From assembly GCF_016805305.1 (NCBI RefSeq), contig NZ_JAERQN010000002.1, forward strand, positions 124,001 to 188,000: a stretch of 64,000 bases of DNA, in the 5' to 3' direction. The translations under genes were made by a program, and so were the position numbers. The DNA comes from Falsiroseomonas ponticola (GTDB lineage: Bacteria; Pseudomonadota; Alphaproteobacteria; Acetobacterales; Acetobacteraceae). Shown in pieces: positions 10,022 to 17,847 of the stretch (position 1 is the first letter of the stretch; each line of letters begins with the position of its first letter). The notes beneath the pieces were generated by a model. That model worked only from the letters and a program-made list of their open reading frames with translations. It searched no databases and was not told the DNA's origin.

Positions 10022-10077
10022 CCAGGCCCGTCTCGGGCCTGGCGGATGGGGTCCGGGGAAGGCAGCGCCTTCCCCGG
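10022..10077 (+). repeat. Double-hairpin intergenic element, copy B
   Basis: Stem 1 CCAGGCCCG/CGGGCCTGG (10022-10042, loop TCT), linker ending GGGGT, stem 2 CCGGGGAAGGC/GCCTTCCCCGG (10053-10077, loop AGC). Both stems are perfect. The element fills the gap between two convergent genes and shares stem 2 exactly with copy C at 30188-30243. Probably acts as a bidirectional termination or stabilising structure. Confidence 0.7.
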
Positions 10078-10079
10078 CA

Positions 10080-10487
10080 TCACCAGCGGACCACCTTCTC
10101 CGCCAGGAACAGCGTGGCGATGAGCGTGCCGGCGAAGATCATCAGGTGCATCCGCACCGCGTCCTTCTTGTAGATCATGGCCGGCGGCGGCGGCGGTTCG
10201 GCGGAGGCGGCGAGGGCCGCCAGGCCGCGGGGCTCCGCCGCCGTCGCCTGGGCCGCCATGGCCGCGCGCGTTTCGTCGGGCGTCAGGCAGGGGCCGAGAT
10301 AGGTGAAACGCTGCGCCGCCTCCGCGGCCGAGAGGTGGCTGCCATCCCACACCATCCAGGCCCGCAGCGCGCCGTTCCAGCCGATCGGCAGCGGCGCCGC
10401 GCCGCCGTCATCCGCGCGGGCGACCCAGTGCCAGGGCCGGTTGGCATCGGCGGGCTCGCCGGGGCGGGCGGGGTTGGGCCAGGTCAT
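10080..10487 (-). CDS. Hypothetical protein with C-terminal membrane anchor
   Basis: Not recognised. A protein of 135 residues with a soluble N-terminal part rich in W and P (PWHWVARADDGGAAPLPIGW, WMVWDGSHLSAAEAAQRFTYLGP), a proline stretch PPPPPAMIYKKDAVRMH, and one hydrophobic helix near the C-terminus (LMIFAGTLIATLFLAEKV), suggesting a tail-anchored inner-membrane protein. The start at 10487 has an aggaag ribosome site 9 bases upstream. It is followed by hairpin copy B in the convergent gap and precedes nothing obviously related. Confidence 0.65.
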   Translation of the reverse strand: MTWPNPARPGEPADANRPWHWVARADDGGAAPLPIGWNGALRAWMVWDGSHLSAAEAAQRFTYLGPCLTPDETRAAMAAQATAAEPRGLAALAASAEPPPPPAMIYKKDAVRMHLMIFAGTLIATLFLAEKVVRW

Positions 10488-10566
10488 GCGCGCGGTGCTT
10501 CCTCAGGATTGGGGGAAGCCTAGACCCGCCGCGCGCCGCCTGGGAACGCCCTTCAGTGCGTGCTCC

Positions 10567-11574
10567 TCAACGCACGCCGCGGGCCCGCAGCGCCTCATAG
10601 ACCGGCTTCAGAAGGAAGGGGCTGAGGAAGAGCGGAAACTGGCAGAGCGCGAAGAACAGCAGGATGCTGGGGTCGGTCGCCGCCGGCAGCACCGCGATGT
10701 AGAGCGCCATGTTGCGGTTGCCCGAGAGCAGCCCGGCGGAGAGCGCGACCCGCGTGCCCGCCACCGGCCGCATGGCGAGTGCCGTCAGCAGGTTCAGCCC
10801 GAAATTGCCGGCGAAGGCGAGCGCGAGGCCGCCCGCGACCCAGAGCGGCTCCGCCAGGATCTTCGCCTGCATCCCCTCCATCACGCCGAAGCCGTAGAGC
10901 ACGACCAGCAGCACCACCGCGCCATCCACCGCGCGCCCCGTCCGCGCCAGGCGATCCGGCCCCGCCAACCGGCGGATGATCAGCGACAGCACCAGCGGCA
11001 GCCCCACCACCAGCGCCAGCCTGGTCATCAGCGCGGAGAGCGAGATGGCCAGGTCGATGCCCAGCAGCCCGAGCGCCAGGGGCGGCGCGATGAAGGGCAC
11101 CAGCAGGGTGGAGAGCACGGAGACGACCAGCGCGATCTCCCCATCCAGCCCCACCAGCCTGGCGAAGGCCGGGGAGGAGGTGGCCGCGCAGCCCGTCGCC
11201 ATGATCACGACGGCGGCACCGAGCGGCCCGTCCAGCCCGAGCAGGCGGGTGATGGCGAAGACGATCAGCGGGCAGGCCAGCAGCAGCCACACCAGCAGCC
11301 CCGCCACCATCAGCGGCCGGCGCAGATAGGCGATGACCTGCACGAAATCCACGCGCAGCAGCACCAGCGTCATCAGGCAGAAGACGCCGGGGGAGACGAG
11401 GTCCCGCGTCGCGCTGGCCAGGGGCGGGAAGATCACGCCCGCGAAGACGCCGAAGCCCAGCAGCGCGCCGCCATGCCGGGCCGACCATTCGAAGGGCAGG
11501 AGAAGGTTGCGCAAGGCCTGGCGGTTGGAGTTGTTCGCTCCGTGTTCTATATCCGGCTTGTGCAACCCCGTCAT
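10567..11574 (-). CDS. Bile acid:sodium symporter (BASS)-like membrane transporter
   Basis: Integral membrane protein of about 335 residues with nine or ten hydrophobic helices. The pattern FEWSARHGGALLGFGVFAGVIFPPLA, ATGCAATSSPAFARLVGLDGEIALVVSVLSTLL (TSSPA-type crossover motif) and GNRNMALYIAVLP (GxRN) resembles the BASS family of Na+/organic-acid symporters. ATG 11574 sits next to gggtggggag; a TTG start 16 codons in would begin at LRNLLLPFEWS. With the ATG start its 5' end overlaps the divergent gene at 11560. Substrate unknown. Confidence 0.8.
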   Translation of the reverse strand: MTGLHKPDIEHGANNSNRQALRNLLLPFEWSARHGGALLGFGVFAGVIFPPLASATRDLVSPGVFCLMTLVLLRVDFVQVIAYLRRPLMVAGLLVWLLLACPLIVFAITRLLGLDGPLGAAVVIMATGCAATSSPAFARLVGLDGEIALVVSVLSTLLVPFIAPPLALGLLGIDLAISLSALMTRLALVVGLPLVLSLIIRRLAGPDRLARTGRAVDGAVVLLVVLYGFGVMEGMQAKILAEPLWVAGGLALAFAGNFGLNLLTALAMRPVAGTRVALSAGLLSGNRNMALYIAVLPAATDPSILLFFALCQFPLFLSPFLLKPVYEALRARGVR

Positions 11575-12057
11575 CTCCCCACCCTCGTCCTCGCCGCGCT
11601 GCTCCTCGCGGTCCCGGCCTATGCGGCCTGCACCTCCCCGGCCGCGCCGGAGGTCGTGTGGCGGCGCTGCCTGCTGGATGGGCGGGACCTGACCGGCGTC
11701 GATCTCAGCCGCGGGCATCTGCGCGATTCCTCGCTGCAGCGGGCCAAGCTGGCGCAGGCGAAGATGGTGGGGGTGGATGCCACCGATGGGCGCTTCCTCT
11801 CCGCCGACCTGACCGGCGCCGACCTGACGGAGGCGGTGCTGCGGGAGGCCGATTTCACCCGGGCCGTGATGCGCGGCGCCGTGCTGGCGCGGGCCGATCT
11901 GCGCCGCGCCCGGCTGTTCCGCGCGGATCTGAGCGGCGCGGACCTCACCGGTGCCGATCTGACCGGCGCCGATTTCTCCGGCGCCATCCTGGATGGCGCG
12001 CGATGGACGGATGGCCAGCGCCTCTGCGCGGCGGGGAGCGTCGGCACATGTCAGTAA
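11560..12057 (+). CDS. Secreted pentapeptide-repeat protein
   Basis: About 165 residues. A signal peptide (HLPTLVLAALLLAVPAYAA) is followed by roughly 20 A(D/N)LxX pentapeptides (for example SADLTGADLTEAVLREADF and RADLSGADLTGADLTGADF), predicting a right-handed beta-helix. Two cysteine pairs flank the repeat (C..C near the mature N-terminus, LCAAGSVGTC at the end) and may form disulfides in the periplasm. GTG 11560 is the best start; its first 15 bases overlap the divergent BASS gene. The stop overlaps uvrD by 10 bases, implying coupled translation. Function unknown. Confidence 0.82.
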   Translation: MQPRHLPTLVLAALLLAVPAYAACTSPAAPEVVWRRCLLDGRDLTGVDLSRGHLRDSSLQRAKLAQAKMVGVDATDGRFLSADLTGADLTEAVLREADFTRAVMRGAVLARADLRRARLFRADLSGADLTGADLTGADFSGAILDGARWTDGQRLCAAGSVGTCQ

Positions 12058-14273
12058 CGGCACCCGACTACATCACCCGCCTGAACCCGGAGCAGCGGGA
12101 GGCGGTGGAAGCGCTGGACGGCCCGCTGCTGGTCCTGGCCGGTGCCGGCACGGGGAAGACCCGCGTGCTGACCACGCGCTTCGCCCATCTGCTGATGACC
12201 GGCAAGGCGCGGCCCTGGGAGGTGCTCTCCGTCACCTTCACCAACAAGGCGGCGCGGGAGATGCGGGAGCGTGTCGCCGCCATCATCGGCCGGCCGGTGG
12301 AGGGCCTCTGGCTCGGCACCTTCCACGCGCTCTGCGCGCGGATGCTGCGGCGGCACGCGGCGATCGTCGGCCTGCAGACCAACTTCACCATCCTCGATGC
12401 CGATGACCAGATGCGCCTGCTGAAGCAGGTGATGGCGGCGGCCAACATCGACAGCAAGCGCTGGCCCGCGCCCGGGATGATGGCGGTGATCCAGCGCTGG
12501 AAGGATCGCGGCCTGACGCCCCAGCGCATCACGGCGGCCGAGGACAGCGACTACGCCAACAACCGCGCCAGCGAGATCTATGCGGGCTACCAGAAGCGGC
12601 TGATCGAGCTGAACGCCGCCGATTTCGGCGATCTGCTGCTGCACATGACGGAGATCCTGCGCACGCGGCCGGACGTGCTGGCGGATTACCACCGCAGCTT
12701 CCGCTACATCCTGGTGGACGAATACCAGGACACGAACCTGGTCCAGTATCTCTGGCTGCGTCTGCTGGCCCAGCACGAGGATCCGAACCGCCGCAATATC
12801 TGCTGCGTCGGCGATGACGACCAGTCGATCTATTCCTGGCGCGGCGCCGAGATCGAGAACATCCTGCGGTTCGAGAAGGATTTTCCGGGCGCGCGCATCG
12901 TGCGGCTGGAATCCAACTACCGATCGACCAAGCCCATCCTCGCCGCCGCCGCCGGCCTGATCGCCCGCAACACCGGCCGCCTCGGCAAGACGCTGCGGTC
13001 CGGCCGCAACGATGCCTCCGGCGAGAAGGTGCGCGTCGTCTCGCTGTGGGACAGCGAGGATGAGGCGCGGATGGTCGGCGAGCGGATCGAGGCCGCGCGA
13101 CGTTCCGGCCATCCGCTCTCGGAGATCGCCATCCTGGTCCGCGCCGGCTTCCAGACGCGGAGCTTCGAGGAACGCCTCATCACCCTCGGCCTGCCCTATC
13201 GCGTCGTCGGCGGGTTGAAATTCTACGAGCGCGCGGAAATCCGCGACGCCATGGCCTATCTCCGCGTCCTCCAGCAGCCCGCCGACGATTTGGCCTTCGA
13301 GCGCATCGTGAATGTCCCGAAGCGCGGCCTTGGCGACAGCGGCATGCGCGCCATCCACGAAGCGGCACGCGCGCAATCCGTGCCACTCGCCATCGCGGCC
13401 GAACGCCTGGCGGAGACGGAGGCGCTGAAGCCCAAGCCGCGCACCGCGCTGCGGGAACTCATGCGCGGCTTCGTCCGCTGGCGCGCGGTGAACGAGAAGG
13501 AAGGCCATGTCGTCGCCGCCGCCACCGTGCTGGAGGAAAGCGGCTACACCGACATGTGGAAGCAGGACCGCAGCGCGGAGGCGCCGGGCCGCTTGGAGAA
13601 CCTGAAGGAACTGCTGCGCGCGATGGGCGACTATCCCTCGCTGGCCGGCTTCCTCGACCATGTCGCGCTGGTCATGGAGACGGATGAGAACGCCGAGGCC
13701 GAGCGCATCCAGCTCATGACCTTGCACGCCGCCAAGGGCCTGGAATTCGACACCGTCTTCCTGCCGGGCTGGGAGGAAGGCCTGTTCCCGTCCCAGCGCA
13801 GCATGGATGAGGGCGGCGAGAAGTCGCTGGAGGAGGAGCGGCGCCTCGCCTATGTCGGCATCACCCGCGCGCGGAAGACAGCGGTGATCAGCCACGCGGC
13901 GAACCGCCGCATCTACGGCAACTGGACCTCCTCGCTCCCGTCCCGCTTCCTCGACGAATTGCCGGCCGAGGCGATCGAGCGGGAAGGGGCCGCGCAGATG
14001 CGCGCGCACCGGATGGCCGACACACCCTCGGTCTTTCTCGGCCAGCAGGGGCTGATGGCGCGGCGCCCCCGCGTGATCGAGGCCGGCGCCTGGGAGGTGA
14101 AGGAACGCCCCGCCCAGGCGAGTGGCATCGGCAAGGGGGAGCGGGTGTTCCACCAGAAATTCGGCTACGGCACCGTCACCGCGGTGCAGGATGACCGCCT
14201 CGACATCGAATTCGACCATGCCGGGGAGAAGCGGGTGCTGGACCGGTTCGTGCAGAAGGCAAGCGACGTCTGA
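12048..14273 (+). CDS. uvrD: UvrD/PcrA-type 3'-5' DNA helicase II
   Basis: Superfamily 1A helicase of 741 residues (E. coli UvrD 720) acting in excision and mismatch repair. It starts YITRLNPEQREAVEALDGPLLVLAGAGTGKTR (Q motif and Walker A at about 31-39), then VTFTNKAAREMRERV (Ia), LVDEYQDTN (II), GDDDQSIYSWRGA (III), ESNYRST (IV), MTLHAAKGLEFDTVFLPGWEEGLFP (V) and EEERRLAYVGITRAR (VI). The C-terminus has the Tudor-like VFHQKFGYGTVTAVQDDRLDIEFDHAGEKRVLDRFV. ATG 12048 has a ggggag site and overlaps the pentapeptide gene by 10 bases; its stop overlaps prmA by one base. Confidence 0.96.
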   Translation: MSVTAPDYITRLNPEQREAVEALDGPLLVLAGAGTGKTRVLTTRFAHLLMTGKARPWEVLSVTFTNKAAREMRERVAAIIGRPVEGLWLGTFHALCARMLRRHAAIVGLQTNFTILDADDQMRLLKQVMAAANIDSKRWPAPGMMAVIQRWKDRGLTPQRITAAEDSDYANNRASEIYAGYQKRLIELNAADFGDLLLHMTEILRTRPDVLADYHRSFRYILVDEYQDTNLVQYLWLRLLAQHEDPNRRNICCVGDDDQSIYSWRGAEIENILRFEKDFPGARIVRLESNYRSTKPILAAAAGLIARNTGRLGKTLRSGRNDASGEKVRVVSLWDSEDEARMVGERIEAARRSGHPLSEIAILVRAGFQTRSFEERLITLGLPYRVVGGLKFYERAEIRDAMAYLRVLQQPADDLAFERIVNVPKRGLGDSGMRAIHEAARAQSVPLAIAAERLAETEALKPKPRTALRELMRGFVRWRAVNEKEGHVVAAATVLEESGYTDMWKQDRSAEAPGRLENLKELLRAMGDYPSLAGFLDHVALVMETDENAEAERIQLMTLHAAKGLEFDTVFLPGWEEGLFPSQRSMDEGGEKSLEEERRLAYVGITRARKTAVISHAANRRIYGNWTSSLPSRFLDELPAEAIEREGAAQMRAHRMADTPSVFLGQQGLMARRPRVIEAGAWEVKERPAQASGIGKGERVFHQKFGYGTVTAVQDDRLDIEFDHAGEKRVLDRFVQKASDV

Positions 14274-15202
14274 TGGCTCGGGATACCTACTCCATGCAGC
14301 GGGACCGGCGCGCGGATCCGCTGGAGACCATCTGGATGGAGGGCCTGCCGGAGGACGCCGTGCCGGCCTTCGAGGCCGCCTTCCTGACGCATTGCCGCTC
14401 CGTCGCCCTGTTCAAGGACGAGCCCAGCGACACCTGGCGGGTGGAGGGCGTGCGCCCCCAGGGCTCGCCGGACGATGAATTCACCGGCGCCCTTGCCCTC
14501 GCCTCCCTGATGGCCGGCGTGGAGCAGCCCGCCCTGCAGGTCGCGCCCGTGGAGGCCGAGGGCTGGCTTGCCCGCACGCTCTCGACCTTCGAGGAGATGC
14601 CGATCGGCGGCGACGTGCTGGTGCGGCCGACGCATGTGGCCCCGCGCCGCCTCTATGGCCGCACGGTGCTGACGCTTGATGCCGGCATCGCCTTCGGCTC
14701 CGGCGAGCACAACTCGACCCGCGGCTGCCTGATCGCGTTCGAGAAAGTGTCGCGCGACCGGCGGCCGAAGCGGCGGCTGCTCGACCTCGGCACGGGGTCG
14801 GGGATTCTCGCCATGGCGGCGGCCAAGCGGCTGAAGCGCCCGGTGCTGGCCACCGATATCGAGCCCTGGTCCGTCCGCGTCGCGCAGGACAATGCGCGCA
14901 TGAATGGCGTCGGCCGCCTGGTGCGGGCCAGGCTCGCCGATGGCTGGCGGGACCGGCATGTGAAGGCCGGGCGGCGCTACGACGTCGTCTTCGCCAACAT
15001 CCTCGCGCGGCCGCTCTGTTCCATGGCGTGCTCGATGTCGGTCGGGCTCGCGCCCGGCGGCACGGCGATCCTGGCGGGGCTGCTGGGGACGCAGGCGCGG
15101 ATGGTGCTGGCGGCGCATCGCCGGCGCGGCATGGTGCTGGAACGCATGCTGCCGCAGGGCGCCTGGACGACGCTTGTGCTTCGCAGGCGCCAAGGCGCCT
15201 GA
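14273..15202 (+). CDS. prmA: Ribosomal protein L11 methyltransferase
   Basis: SAM-dependent methyltransferase of 309 residues acting on L11 (E. coli 293). The linker/recognition signature TLDAGIAFGSGEHNSTRGCL corresponds to the PrmA DPGxAFGTGxHxTT motif. Motif I is LLDLGTGSGILAMAAAK, followed by ATDIEPWSVRVAQDNARMNG and the catalytic-region VFANILARPL. The start ATG overlaps the uvrD stop (TGATG), a coupled pair. The last codons run into the 29-base tandem repeat at 15192. Confidence 0.94.
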   Translation: MARDTYSMQRDRRADPLETIWMEGLPEDAVPAFEAAFLTHCRSVALFKDEPSDTWRVEGVRPQGSPDDEFTGALALASLMAGVEQPALQVAPVEAEGWLARTLSTFEEMPIGGDVLVRPTHVAPRRLYGRTVLTLDAGIAFGSGEHNSTRGCLIAFEKVSRDRRPKRRLLDLGTGSGILAMAAAKRLKRPVLATDIEPWSVRVAQDNARMNGVGRLVRARLADGWRDRHVKAGRRYDVVFANILARPLCSMACSMSVGLAPGGTAILAGLLGTQARMVLAAHRRRGMVLERMLPQGAWTTLVLRRRQGA

Positions 15203-15280
15203 CGGTGCTGCGCAGGCGCTGAGGCGCCTGACGGTGCTGCGCAGGCGCTGAGGCGCCTGACGGTCCTCAGGAGGCGCTGG
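15192..15280 (+). repeat. 29-base tandem repeat, three units
   Basis: Units of about 29 bases (AGGCGCCTGACGGTGCTGCG + CAGGCGCTG) start at 15192/15193, 15222 and 15251; the third is diverged (GGTCCTCAGG). Each junction forms a CAGGCGC-TGAG-GCGCCTG hairpin. The first unit encodes the end and stop codon of prmA, so the array has grown from the prmA 3' end. No spacers, so not a CRISPR. Confidence 0.75.
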
Positions 15281-15288
15281 AACACGCG

Positions 15289-15354
15289 ACGGGGCCGGCT
15301 TCCTTGCGGAAACCGGCCCCGTGCTTCCGCCCGGGGACCCGCCGGGGTCCCCGG
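15289..15354. terminator. Two strong hairpins between convergent prmA and DUF1127 gene
   Basis: Stem 1: ACGGGGCCGG/CCGGCCCCGT with an inner TTCC/GGAA extension (15289-15322). Stem 2: a perfect 10-base-pair CCGGGGACCC/GGGTCCCCGG (15331-15354, loop GCCG). No T-run on either strand. Likely bidirectional termination by GC hairpins, which fits the convergent layout. Confidence 0.55.
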
Positions 15355-15362
15355 TGGGTAAC

Positions 15363-15761
15363 TCAGGCCGCCAGCGCCTTGCCGGCCACCGCGACATTCG
15401 CGTTGGCGGGCTTCGGCGCCGCGCCATTCGCCGGGCGGGGCTGGTTGGCGCTGAAGCCGGGCTCGAAGACGCGGGCGATGTCGCCGCGGGTCAGGCCGAT
15501 ATCGGCCAGCTCGCGGTCGGACAGGGCGCGCAGGTTTTCATAGGTCCGGCGGCGCTCCGGCCAGGCGCGGACCGCATCGGCGGCGGCGACGATGCCATGG
15601 CCGATGGCGGCAAACAGCTTCCGCACGCCGGCGGCGATGGCCTCGTCCCGCGCGCGCATCGCGGCGAAGCGGATCGCTTCCAGCTCGGTCTCGCGCGTCA
15701 TGCGGGTGGTGGCGGCGTGGGGGAACAGGCCAACCTGTTCCTCGGGGATGCGGGCGTTCAT
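15363..15761 (-). CDS. DUF1127 (YjiS-like) domain protein
   Basis: Small basic protein of 132 residues. It carries the DUF1127 arginine-rich helix WPERRRTYENLRALSDRELADIGLTRGDIARV at about residues 67-100, with an N-terminal helical segment and an alanine/proline-rich tail. In alphaproteobacteria, small DUF1127 proteins have been linked to RNA maturation and phosphate/carbon or stress regulation; the role here is unknown. The start at 15761 has an agagg ribosome site 6 bases upstream. It is longer than the classic 47-residue forms. Confidence 0.85.
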   Translation of the reverse strand: MNARIPEEQVGLFPHAATTRMTRETELEAIRFAAMRARDEAIAAGVRKLFAAIGHGIVAAADAVRAWPERRRTYENLRALSDRELADIGLTRGDIARVFEPGFSANQPRPANGAAPKPANANVAVAGKALAA

Positions 15762-15888
15762 GATGACCTCTGTTGTGGTGCGCGTCGGGGAATGTTCTGT
15801 CCCCGGCCGTGCTTCGCAGGTGCAACATAGGTGTTCCGGCGCCACAGGTGATGCGGCGAGGCAACAGCCGAGCCATGCGCCAAACGCA

Positions 15889-15913
15889 TGAAACACTGTG
15901 GACATATGTTTCA
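15889..15913. promoter_or_regulatory. Inverted repeat in leader of aminopeptidase gene
   Basis: TGAAACA (15889-15895), 11 bases, TGTTTCA (15907-15913): a perfect 7-base inverted repeat in a locally AT-richer stretch, 27 bases before the GTG start of the peptidase gene and in the shared upstream region with the divergent DUF1127 gene. Spacing fits a dimeric regulator; no known factor is implied. Confidence 0.35.
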
Positions 15914-15939
15914 ACGTTAGAGCTTCGGTAACACATCCC

Positions 15940-17718
15940 GTGACGCAGCCCCTCCAAGCCCGCCTCTCCGCCCTCCGCGCCCGCTTCGACGCCCTCGGCA
16001 TCGATGGCGTCCTGGTCCCCCGCGCCGATGCCTTCCTCGGCGAATACGTGCCGCCCTCGGCCGAGCGCCTGGCCTGGCTGACCGGCTTCACCGGCTCCGC
16101 CGGCCTCGCCTTGGTGTTGCGGGACCGCGCCTTCCTCTTCATCGATGGGCGCTACACCACCCAGGCGCGGCAGGAGGTGGATGGCGCGCTGTGGGAATTC
16201 CGCCACCTCATCGACCAGCCCCCGGCCGCGGTGCTGAAGGCGGAAACGCCGGGGGCGCGCATCGGCTACGACCCCTGGCTGCACCCGGAGCCCGCGCTGG
16301 AACGCCTGGCCCAGGCCGGCGCCACGCTGGTGCCGCTTCCCGCCAACCCGATCGACGCGATCTGGGCCGATCGCCCCGCGCCCCCCGCCGCCCCCGCCAT
16401 CCCGCATCCCACCGCCTTCGCCGGGGCGGAAGCCGCGGCCAAGCGGGCGGAGGCCGCGGCCACGCTGCGCGCGGCGGGGCAGGGGGCCGCGGTGCTGGCG
16501 GATGCCCATTCCGTCGCCTGGCTGCTGAATATCCGGGGCAGCGACCTGGCCCATACGCCGCTGGCGCTGGCCGTCGCCCTGCTGGATGCGGAGGGCGCGG
16601 TGGAACTCTTCCTCGACCCCGCCCGTGCCGATGCCGCGCTGCGCACCCATCTCGGCAACGCCGTCGCCCTGCATCCCCCCGCCGCCCTGCCGGACCGGCT
16701 GCGCGCCCTGGCCGGCCGCCGCGTGCGCCTCGACCCCGATGTCACCCCCGCCTGGTTCGCCCAGGCGCTGCGCGCCGCCGGCGCGACGCCGGAAGCCGGG
16801 GAGGATCCCTGCCGCCTGCCGCGCGCCCGCAAGAACGCGGTGGAGCAGGAGGGCGCCCGCGCCGCCCACCGCCGGGACGCCGTCGCGCTCGCCCGCTTCC
16901 TCGCCTGGTTCGCCGCAGCCGCGCCGGTCGGGGGGCTGACGGAGATGTCCGCCGCCGCCCGCCTGCTCGCGCTGCGGGCGGAGGGCGAGCATTTCGTGGC
17001 GGAGAGCTTTCCCGCCATCTCCGGCGCCGGGGAGCACGGCGCCATCATCCATTACCGCGCCACCCCCGCGACCGACCGCCCGATCCGCGCCGAGGAGGCC
17101 TATCTGATCGACAGCGGCGCCCAGTACCGGGACGGCACCACGGATGTGACGCGCACGCTCTGGACCGGGCCGGGCGACCCGCCGGCGGAGCTGCGCGAAG
17201 CCTATACCCGCGTGCTGCAGGGGCACCTCGCGCTCTCCGCGCTGCGCTTCCCCGACGGCATCGCGGGGCCGCACCTGGATGCGCTGGCGCGGCGGCCGCT
17301 CTGGCTGGCGGGGCTCGACTATGACCACGGCACCGGCCATGGCGTCGGCAGCTTCCTCTCGGTGCATGAGGGGCCGGCCGGCATCAGCCGCGCGGCGAAG
17401 CCGGTGCCGCTGGCGCCCGGCATGATCCTGTCCAACGAGCCCGGCTTCTACCGCCCCGGGCACTACGGCATCCGGATCGAGAACCTGCTCCTCGTGCAGC
17501 CCGCGCCATCGCTGCCCGGCCAGGCCAAGCCCTTCCTGCGGTTCGAGACGCTGACCCTGGCGCCCTATGACCGGCGGCTGGTCGATCTGGCCCTGCTGGC
17601 CCCGGCGGAGCGCGCGCAGGTCGATGCCTACCACGCGCGCGTCCTGGCGGCGGTCGGCCCGCTGCTGCCGGCGCCGGACCGCGCCTGGCTGGAAGCCGCC
17701 TGCGCGCCGCTTGCGTGA
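15940..17718 (+). CDS. Xaa-Pro aminopeptidase (M24B, large aminopeptidase P type)
   Basis: Cytosolic metalloaminopeptidase of about 592 residues that cleaves the N-terminal residue before proline. It has two creatinase-N domains (residues 1 to about 310, with RARFDALGIDGVLVPRADAFLGEYVPPSAERLAWLTGFTGS) and a pita-bread catalytic domain. Metal ligands are D391, D402 (SGAQYRDGTTDVTR), H467 (GHGVGSF), E500 (ILSNEPGFY) and E514 (IRIENLL). The C-terminal APP extension is present. GTG 15940 was chosen since homology begins just after; a GTG at 15898 lies upstream across the inverted repeat. Ribosome site weak. Confidence 0.92.
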   Translation: MTQPLQARLSALRARFDALGIDGVLVPRADAFLGEYVPPSAERLAWLTGFTGSAGLALVLRDRAFLFIDGRYTTQARQEVDGALWEFRHLIDQPPAAVLKAETPGARIGYDPWLHPEPALERLAQAGATLVPLPANPIDAIWADRPAPPAAPAIPHPTAFAGAEAAAKRAEAAATLRAAGQGAAVLADAHSVAWLLNIRGSDLAHTPLALAVALLDAEGAVELFLDPARADAALRTHLGNAVALHPPAALPDRLRALAGRRVRLDPDVTPAWFAQALRAAGATPEAGEDPCRLPRARKNAVEQEGARAAHRRDAVALARFLAWFAAAAPVGGLTEMSAAARLLALRAEGEHFVAESFPAISGAGEHGAIIHYRATPATDRPIRAEEAYLIDSGAQYRDGTTDVTRTLWTGPGDPPAELREAYTRVLQGHLALSALRFPDGIAGPHLDALARRPLWLAGLDYDHGTGHGVGSFLSVHEGPAGISRAAKPVPLAPGMILSNEPGFYRPGHYGIRIENLLLVQPAPSLPGQAKPFLRFETLTLAPYDRRLVDLALLAPAERAQVDAYHARVLAAVGPLLPAPDRAWLEAACAPLA

Positions 17719-17748
17719 TGAAGGCGGAACGAGCCGGCTCCGATTAAA

Positions 17749-17778
17749 TTACAACCTATACGGGTATTCTGCTAGATT
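17749..17778 (+). promoter_or_regulatory. Possible promoter of the cellulose operon
   Basis: TTACAA (17749-17754) and TAGATT (17773-17778) with an 18-base spacer, in the most AT-rich intergenic stretch of the window and 70 bases before the endoglucanase start. Sigma-70-like by eye only. Confidence 0.3.
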
Positions 17779-17847
17779 CCGGACAGAAAAAGTTGTTGAT
17801 TGGGGTGGTCAACCTCCCCTTCACCCACCACTGCGACCCTGGAGCCC

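Noticed and set aside
11531-11553. TTGTTC and TATATC as a promoter for the pentapeptide gene
   Set aside because: The spacer is only 11 bases, too short for a sigma-70 promoter.
15192-15280. 29-base repeats considered as a CRISPR array
   Set aside because: Units are directly adjacent with no unique spacers, and no cas genes occur.
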